Part shown: one piece after another, positions 59,154 to 64,000 of the stretch
Layout: the number at the start of each line of letters is the position of its first letter
How positions within the stretch are numbered: position 1 is the first letter of the stretch
NCBI RefSeq assembly: GCF_000389635.1
Contig: NC_021182.1
Coordinates: forward strand, 496,001 to 560,000
Source: Clostridium pasteurianum BC1
Lineage (GTDB): Bacteria; Bacillota; Clostridia; Clostridiales; Clostridiaceae
Length of the DNA stretch: 64,000 nucleotides
Reading direction: 5' to 3'
Notes under the pieces: generated by a model
Told to the model about the DNA's origin: nothing
Database searches by the model: none
What the model saw: the letters and a program-made list of their open reading frames with translations, nothing else
Made by a program: the position numbers and the translations under genes

Positions 59154-60314
59154 TTATAAAAAATCATTCAGCAAAGATGTAACTTCTTTTTTCTTTTTTT
59201 CAGATACATGAACATAAATTTTTTCAGTTGTATCAATATCTATGTGGCCTAAAAGCGATTGTATAACTTTTAAGTCACCACTTTTTTCATATAGCCTCGT
59301 AGCATATGTATGCCGTAAAGAATGAAATGTAAGTTCAGTTGGTATATTTAAAAGTTTATATATTTTCTTAATTGCTCTCAGTGGCTTCCTTTCATCTAAA
59401 AATGCGCCCTGTTCATCCGGAAATACAAGTTCTAATTTATTATACTTTTTAGAATTTTTAGCCTTATCTTTTAAATATAAACTGTGTCTTTTTTTTAGTT
59501 GTGGAATTATTTTATCTGGAATTGGCACATATCTAACTTCATCATTTTTAGTATCAGCTAGTAACTTGGAATATTTAATTACTTTGTCATCTTTGTATAC
59601 AGCTTCTATATTGTATGTCTTGTTTATATATATGGTCTTATTTTTAAGATTAACTTTAGACCATTCCAGTCCTAACACTTCCCCTTTTCTTAATCCAGTA
59701 GATAGAGTGAAATAAATCAAATAGTTATATCCTTCATCAATATGCTTCTTTAAATAACTTGTTAGTCTGCTCTGTTCCTCAACTGTCATGAATCTTCTAT
59801 TTCTATTAGGGACAACTCTTGGAAGTGCAACGGCATCACAAGGGTTTTTAATTATATAATCCTGCTTCATAGCTTCATTCAAAGATGACTTTATAAGACT
59901 GATAATGTATCTTATATTATTGGAAGTTGTCTTTAAATTATTTATGTATCTTTGCAGCTCAATGGCCTTTAAATCCTTAATTTTTTTAACACCTATGGCA
60001 GAGCTTTCAATGTAGTTTTGATAAAGTCCAAAATACCTTTGAAAACTTCTTGGTTTTAAACTATTCTTTTTATATTCAAATAACCAAGCTTTCATCCAGT
60101 CTTTAAGTTTTAGATCATCTTTTGTAAAATCTATTCTTTCAAAATCTTTTTTAAATTTTTTGATTTTTTCTAATAAATTTGAATGGGAATCAGCATATAA
60201 TGTTTTACGTTTAGGTTTTCCAGTTGCTTGGTTAGTCCCAACCATAAAAGTAGCTGACCATCTTCCATCTTTTCTTTGATAAATAGTTCCTTCTCCATTT
60301 CCTCTTTTTTTCAT
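59154..60314 (-). CDS. int: Prophage tyrosine recombinase (integrase)
   Basis: The 386-residue protein has an N-terminal AP2-like arm-binding domain (GNGEGTIYQRKDGRWSATFM), a SAM-like core-binding domain (about 70-165) and a catalytic domain with the Arg in STGLRKGEVLGLEW, HSLRHTYATRLYEKSG, LLGHIDIDTTEKIYVHV with His and the nucleophile Tyr. All catalytic residues are visible. It is transcribed toward the tRNA-like element and arm sites, marking the left prophage end. Confidence 0.93.
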   Translation of the reverse strand: MKKRGNGEGTIYQRKDGRWSATFMVGTNQATGKPKRKTLYADSHSNLLEKIKKFKKDFERIDFTKDDLKLKDWMKAWLFEYKKNSLKPRSFQRYFGLYQNYIESSAIGVKKIKDLKAIELQRYINNLKTTSNNIRYIISLIKSSLNEAMKQDYIIKNPCDAVALPRVVPNRNRRFMTVEEQSRLTSYLKKHIDEGYNYLIYFTLSTGLRKGEVLGLEWSKVNLKNKTIYINKTYNIEAVYKDDKVIKYSKLLADTKNDEVRYVPIPDKIIPQLKKRHSLYLKDKAKNSKKYNKLELVFPDEQGAFLDERKPLRAIKKIYKLLNIPTELTFHSLRHTYATRLYEKSGDLKVIQSLLGHIDIDTTEKIYVHVSEKKKKEVTSLLNDFL

Positions 60315-60373
60315 AAAATCACCACCTCAAAAATATTTAGAAGCTACCAGATTCTATTTAGGTAGCTTCTAAA

Positions 60374-61291
60374 CTAATAAATCTTAACAGCCTGTTTTAC
60401 AACACCAATAATGTGAATATCATCTTTTTGAATATCATACATTTTTGGCAGATATTTTGAGTTATTTGACATAGGTATTAAAGTAATCATGTTATCATTT
60501 TTAACTACTTTTTTAACAGTGGCTTCCATGCTATCTATTAATACTGCTCCAATTTGGCCATTTTCAATGCATGGTGTTTTTTCTATTAATAATAAAGATC
60601 CATCTTTAAATTCTTGATCCATAGAATCCCCTTTAACTCTTAAATAAAAGTAATCTTTATCATTATCTATAAATTGTTTTAACGTAGGTAAATATCCTTC
60701 TACATTGTCTTGTGCAAGTATAGGTCTTCCTGCTCTTACTACACCGACTATAGGGATGTTAACTATATTTGATAAATCTTTATTGAGGGTATCATAAATA
60801 GCTGCTGATTCTTTTATTTTATCTTCATTAATCCAAGGGCTATCACCGAAAGCTTCCTTGGCACTAATCCTTGGCCCTTCATATGAAGGTGGTTCTTGTT
60901 TTGAGAGCGCGGAGCATAATATTCTAGGCTGCACATTAATTATTCTTCCAATAGTGTTCATGTGGTTATAATCTTGTTCCTCAGGTTGGATATTATCTAA
61001 ATTTTCAAAGAACAGCTTTGGTACTCCTGATTTTTCTGAAAGTTCTTCTACTGTCATATTAAGGTCAGCTAATTTATTATCAATGATAGCTTTAGCTGAT
61101 TCACCCATTAGATAAGTTAATGGCGTTTGTAATGCATTCGATATAGATTCTAAAGTATCAATACTTGGGTTATATCTGCTATTTTCTAAATCGGCTAAAT
61201 ATGACCTAGACAGATGTGCTTTTAATGCTAGTTCCTTTTGAGTAAACCCTTTTTCTTTTCTTATCATTTTTATATTGTTACCAATATCCAT
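60374..61291 (-). CDS. Phage CI-like repressor with LexA-type peptidase
   Basis: The 305-residue protein has an N-terminal XRE helix-turn-helix (IGNNIKMIRKEKGFTQKELALKA...YLADLENSRYNPS) and a C-terminal S24 peptidase domain: the cleavage Ala-Gly in VVRAGRPI, Ser in RVKGDSMDQEF and Lys in EATVKKVV. RecA-stimulated self-cleavage should lift repression. The start six codons inside the longest frame follows GAAGGAG. It is divergent from the Cro-like gene with operator repeats between. Confidence 0.9.
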   Translation of the reverse strand: MDIGNNIKMIRKEKGFTQKELALKAHLSRSYLADLENSRYNPSIDTLESISNALQTPLTYLMGESAKAIIDNKLADLNMTVEELSEKSGVPKLFFENLDNIQPEEQDYNHMNTIGRIINVQPRILCSALSKQEPPSYEGPRISAKEAFGDSPWINEDKIKESAAIYDTLNKDLSNIVNIPIVGVVRAGRPILAQDNVEGYLPTLKQFIDNDKDYFYLRVKGDSMDQEFKDGSLLLIEKTPCIENGQIGAVLIDSMEATVKKVVKNDNMITLIPMSNNSKYLPKMYDIQKDDIHIIGVVKQAVKIY

Positions 61292-61350
61292 TTTATACAA
61301 CTCCTTCATGTCGTTTGTACCGACTTTTATTTATATTATATCCATAAAAA

Positions 61351-61489
61351 GTCGGAAATACAATCTGTAGAATGACGGAAATACAAGTATATAAAAGCAA
61401 TGCGACGGATTAGCAAGTTATTCCTCTTACATTGTTTAATTTAAAGAATAATCCTAAGATATAGAATTTGAACTAATGACGGAAATACA
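61351..61489. promoter_or_regulatory. Phage switch region with repeated operators
   Basis: GACGGAAATACA occurs at 61374-61385 and 61478-61489, with GTCGGAAATACA at 61351-61362, all in the same orientation between the divergent repressor and Cro-like genes. A fourth copy lies at 61733-61744. Copies 2 and 4 are identical over a longer stretch, reaching AAGTATATAAA. Confidence 0.7.
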
Positions 61490-61519
61490 ATACAATATTA
61501 ATCAAAGGAGGGGTAAAAA

Positions 61520-61753
61520 ATGATGGGGCAAAATGTAAAAAAAGAATTAGGGCAAATTATAAAAAGTAAAAGAATTAAAAAAAAATTCACTCAAAATAAG
61601 GTAGCATGTAGCATTAACATGTCAAGAAATTATTTGTCCGATATTGAAAACGGCAGGTATATGCCAAGTGTAGAGACCCTAGCTAAGATTGCAAAAACAT
61701 TAGATATAGATCTAAATTTTTTAGTTAAAAATGACGGAAATACAAGTATATAA
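61520..61753 (+). CDS. Cro-like XRE family regulator
   Basis: The 77-residue protein is almost only a helix-turn-helix domain (LGQIIKSKRIKKKFTQNKVA, MSRNYLSDIENGRYMPSVETLAKIAKTL). It resembles the DNA-binding half of the divergent repressor, as Cro and CI do. It starts behind AAGGAGGGG. Its last codons coincide with a copy of the operator repeat. Confidence 0.87.
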   Translation: MMGQNVKKELGQIIKSKRIKKKFTQNKVACSINMSRNYLSDIENGRYMPSVETLAKIAKTLDIDLNFLVKNDGNTSI

Positions 61754-61766
61754 AGGGGGAATTGAA

Positions 61767-62822
61767 TTGAGTAAAAATTACACGGCAGAAGAATTTGCTA
61801 AGAAATTCAGCATTAGCAAAGGCCATGTTTATGAACTTATAAAACGTGGTCAGATATCAAAAGTTCCTAATTTAGGTAAAACAATAAGAATACCTTCAAG
61901 GGAACTAGAAAAAATGAAAGCGACATCTAACAATCTTTTATACCTACCTGAAAGAGTTGAAGCTGTAAAAACCTCGTTAGGTACTATTAGAAAAATTAAA
62001 GGTAAGGATTTATACGTGCTTGTTGATGTAGTGAAAGCTTTAGGAGTAAATAACTCATATAGGATAATAAGAACCATTGGAAATGATTTTGTTGCTAAAT
62101 TAACTACAGATGAAGCGAGAGATCTAGGACTTTTTGCAAACCAAACTGGAATACTCCTAATAAGTAGTACAGGTATAAAACTATACAGTTCTAAATGCAG
62201 AAATAGAGTTGTGGTGGAAAATTTCATAAAAGAATTAATTGTAAATGCTCAAGCTCCAAAAGGATTAACAGCTCCAATAGAAGTTAAAGAAAAAGAAATC
62301 GGTAATACTCAATCTGCATTACAGATTTTTGAAGGGCAAGAAGTAGAAATAATTGAGGTTACTGGTGAGATTTTATTTGAACTTTATTCAACGGGTATGG
62401 CTCTTGGTCAAATTAAGAAAAATTCAGAGGGTAGATTGTACCCTAGGAAAGAGAGAATAGACGGAAATATCATAAGTGCTGGTATAAAGCCACGTGTCCA
62501 TAATGGACACAAATATCTAACCGAACCTATGCTCTATGATTTTATGCTAGAAGCTAAAACACAAAAATGCAGACCTTTTAGAAATTGGGTGACTAATGAT
62601 GTTCTTCCTTCTATTCGTAAAACTGGCGCTTACACATCAAGAAATGTGGAAATAAAATCCGAGTATAGAGTCCTAGATGATACGTATTTAAATTTCAGTG
62701 CAGATACTGTGAAGTTAATGATTAAGGATTTACGTAATTCAAATTTAGGAATGCTTGAAAAGGTTAGGATGAATAACAGATCTATTGCTAAACTTGAAAG
62801 TTTACTGGAAGGAGGAATTTAA
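61767..62822 (+). CDS. Phage antirepressor with excisionase-type HTH and BRO domain
   Basis: The 351-residue protein starts at TTG behind AAGGGGGAATTG; the in-frame ATG at 61731 lies inside the operator copy and lacks a site. Residues 1-50 form a helix-turn-helix (NYTAEEFAKKFSISKGHVYELI). A first BRO/Ant-like module follows (GKDLYVLVDVVKALGVNNSY...GIKLYSSKCRN). A second region from about residue 190 ends in PFRNWVTNDVLPSIRKTGAY, the classic end of the BRO-N domain. Such proteins counteract repressors on induction. Confidence 0.82.
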   Translation: MSKNYTAEEFAKKFSISKGHVYELIKRGQISKVPNLGKTIRIPSRELEKMKATSNNLLYLPERVEAVKTSLGTIRKIKGKDLYVLVDVVKALGVNNSYRIIRTIGNDFVAKLTTDEARDLGLFANQTGILLISSTGIKLYSSKCRNRVVVENFIKELIVNAQAPKGLTAPIEVKEKEIGNTQSALQIFEGQEVEIIEVTGEILFELYSTGMALGQIKKNSEGRLYPRKERIDGNIISAGIKPRVHNGHKYLTEPMLYDFMLEAKTQKCRPFRNWVTNDVLPSIRKTGAYTSRNVEIKSEYRVLDDTYLNFSADTVKLMIKDLRNSNLGMLEKVRMNNRSIAKLESLLEGGI

Positions 62823-62824
62823 CA

Positions 62825-63064
62825 ATGGACGAATTATTAGAGCAGATTAAAGGATTAAAAGAACTCATTTTAACTAGACCGGAGCCAAAGCAGATGTACA
62901 GTGTTAAAGAATTCTCTGAGCTAACATCTATAAGAGTACCAAGAGTAAGAGAACTGTGTAACATTAAAGGATTTCCTTGCACAAGGGATGAGAGAAAAAT
63001 ATATGTTCACAGAGAAGCTTTTGAATGGGTCAAGGAAAGAGAAGAGCTTCCAGAAAATAGATAG
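62825..63064 (+). CDS. Excisionase-like DNA-binding protein
   Basis: The 79-residue protein has an N-terminal helix and a winged helix of excisionase/MerR type (MYSVKEFSELTSIRVPRVRELC and GFPCTRDERKIYVHREAFEWV). It starts behind GGAAGGAGG, two bases after the antirepressor stop. It may be an excisionase or an early phage regulator. Confidence 0.72.
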   Translation: MDELLEQIKGLKELILTRPEPKQMYSVKEFSELTSIRVPRVRELCNIKGFPCTRDERKIYVHREAFEWVKEREELPENR

Positions 63065-63102
63065 TGCCGCAATGGCTAAAAAGTAAAAGGAAGGTGTAAT
63101 AA

Positions 63103-63288
63103 ATGAGTGAAACAATTAGAGCTCTAAACCAAAGAATTGACGAACTTTTAGCAGGTAATAAAAAGCTGTCAGAATTACAGTATGAAAAGACTATGGAAAT
63201 TTATGAATTACAGAAAAAGATTAATGAACTTGAAGCAACTATTAATGAAATGTCAGAGAGAATATTGGACTTGGAGGCGTGTAAATAA
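63103..63288 (+). CDS. Small coiled-coil phage protein
   Basis: The 61-residue product is almost entirely heptad-patterned (IRALNQRIDELLAGNKKLSE and INELEATINEMSERILDLE). It starts behind GGAAGGTG. No function is known; it probably oligomerises. Confidence 0.6.
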   Translation: MSETIRALNQRIDELLAGNKKLSELQYEKTMEIYELQKKINELEATINEMSERILDLEACK

Positions 63289-63321
63289 TGGAACCATGGC
63301 AATTTAAGGAGGTGAAAATGT

Positions 63322-63444
63322 ATGACAAGAAAATATGATGTTGGAGAAATAATGACTTTAGAAGAAGCAGTTATATTCCAAAATGAAGGAGTAGCAATAG
63401 TTGTTACAGATGGTAAGTTTGTTGAAGTTTATGTTGAGGAATAA
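63322..63444 (+). CDS. Small phage protein of 40 residues
   Basis: ATG after AAGGAGGTGAAAATGT gives MTRKYDVGEIMTLEEAVIFQ and ends EVYVEE. It is acidic and compact, with a strong ribosome binding site and a following hairpin. Family unknown. Confidence 0.55.
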   Translation: MTRKYDVGEIMTLEEAVIFQNEGVAIVVTDGKFVEVYVEE

Positions 63445-63450
63445 AAAAAG

Positions 63451-63470
63451 AGATCCTTGTAAAAAGGATC
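63451..63470 (+). terminator. Short hairpin after the 40-residue gene
   Basis: GATCCTT (63452-63458) pairs with AAGGATC (63464-63470); no clear T-run follows, so termination is uncertain. Confidence 0.35.
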
Positions 63471-63544
63471 ATAGAGAAAGTGTTGTAGCCTTATTCTACT
63501 ATGGAATGAGGGTAAAAGTCAAATTATATAGGGGGTCTTGAATA

Positions 63545-63772
63545 GTGGGTAGATTAAAGAAAATAGCTTATCCCACAGAAAATAATGATTTTATATATGT
63601 ACCTAAAAGAATAATAGAGCATTTAACTAAGAAGTGCATTATTACAAAGCAAACTATAGTCGGGATAGGAAAAATAGTAATTGAGTATAAAGCTAAAAAT
63701 GGCAGCAATCATGGTGTAATGGAACTCTATACTATGGGGCCAGATGCACCTAAAAATGAAAACAAAATTTAG
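63545..63772 (+). CDS. Hypothetical phage protein of 75 residues
   Basis: GTG start in MGRLKKIAYPTENNDFIYVP, ending PDAPKNENKI; basic, with several beta strands predicted by pattern. GGGGG lies about nine bases upstream of the start. No family is recognised. Confidence 0.5.
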   Translation: MGRLKKIAYPTENNDFIYVPKRIIEHLTKKCIITKQTIVGIGKIVIEYKAKNGSNHGVMELYTMGPDAPKNENKI

Positions 63773-63786
63773 GAGGAATTTTAATT

Positions 63787-64000
63787 ATGAAAATTACAGC
63801 AGAATTTGATTCAATTATGGAGGTATTGGAATTTGCCGATACGTTCGGAAGTAAAAAATTAGGAGCTACAAAAGGAGAAATTGGAGCAAAAACAATATCA
63901 GAAGATGCAGAACTAACTAAACCAGTTCAATTGCACTCACCTGAGGTAACGCCAGCATCAATTACACCACCTGTACAGCAAGTGCCACCAGTTGCTCCGG
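63787..64000 (+). CDS. Phage protein, N-terminal part (cut by window end)
   Basis: ATG after TAGGAGGAATTTTAATT gives MKITAEFDSIMEVLEFADTF, then a linker that becomes proline-rich (SITPPVQQVPPVAP) at the window edge. The layout resembles small early phage proteins with a flexible Pro-rich spacer before another domain. The remainder is outside the window. Confidence 0.6.
   Translation, partial: MKITAEFDSIMEVLEFADTFGSKKLGATKGEIGAKTISEDAELTKPVQLHSPEVTPASITPPVQQVPPVAP

Noticed and set aside
1-64000. CRISPR arrays and rRNA genes
   Set aside because: No regularly spaced repeats with unique spacers and no rRNA signature sequences were seen.

Overview
The window is strongly AT-rich, with tightly spaced genes, strong GGAGG ribosome binding sites and frequent TTG/GTG starts. 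It carries an H-type small acid-soluble spore protein gene, a SpoIIP-type sporulation domain, T-box and riboswitch leaders and many ferredoxin-like proteins. Together these point to a low-GC, spore-forming anaerobe of the genus Clostridium (cluster I type). The species cannot be fixed from the sequence alone.

Layout. 1-3.7 kb: end of a flavodoxin-like gene, a TetR regulator, two unknown envelope genes and a trehalose repressor. 3.7-7.5 kb: trehalose operon (PTS transporter and phospho-trehalase, minus strand), driven by a promoter embedded between two mirrored operators. 7.6-9.1 kb: a stand-alone AICAR formyltransferase gene behind a ZTP riboswitch whose linker has been interrupted by a miniature inverted-repeat element. 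9.1-19.9 kb: housekeeping and small genes (DsrE, GntR regulator with ilvD, DUF1003, DUF523, DJ-1, ABC-F ATPase, MFS exporter) mixed with gene remnants. 20-24 kb: a SpoIIP-glucosaminidase fusion, a DHA2 exporter and a YbaK-type deacylase. 24-28 kb: a cytoplasmic-looking DMSO-reductase-type molybdoenzyme with its Fe-S subunit and chaperone. 28-30 kb: a T-box leader with two antiterminator/terminator modules in front of an archaeal-type AspRS. 30-35 kb: ferredoxin, CGGC protein, 2-keto acid decarboxylase, TetR, and a yjdF-type leader in front of a decayed yjdF gene. 35-45 kb: a PadR/EFR1 operon, metallo-hydrolases, a transglutaminase-like protein, sspH, argC, and PadR-cysK with a 44-bp perfect palindrome over the cysK promoter. 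45-50 kb: amino-acid permease and a nirJ1-nirJ2-ahbA-ahbB tetrapyrrole cluster. 50-52.7 kb: DNA repair genes ogt, nfo and an alkD-like gene. 53-57.8 kb: a BMP-type nucleoside ABC transporter whose binding-lipoprotein gene carries an in-frame TGA. 58-64 kb: left end of a prophage (tRNA-like element, integrase arm sites, integrase, CI-like repressor, Cro-like protein, BRO antirepressor, early small genes), cut off by the window edge.

Two dispersed repeat families run through the chromosomal part. Family A is a MITE-like element with ends resembling GGCATGTGAAAATAAATA (six copies, 53-157 bp). Family B begins TTATCCGATGACTA (six copies, usually just downstream of genes). Both lie beside genes or regulatory leaders, and one family A copy supplies the stop codon of an ABC-transporter gene. 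Several genes survive only as tails or frameshifted copies, so the accessory part of this region is decaying and being remodelled by short elements.
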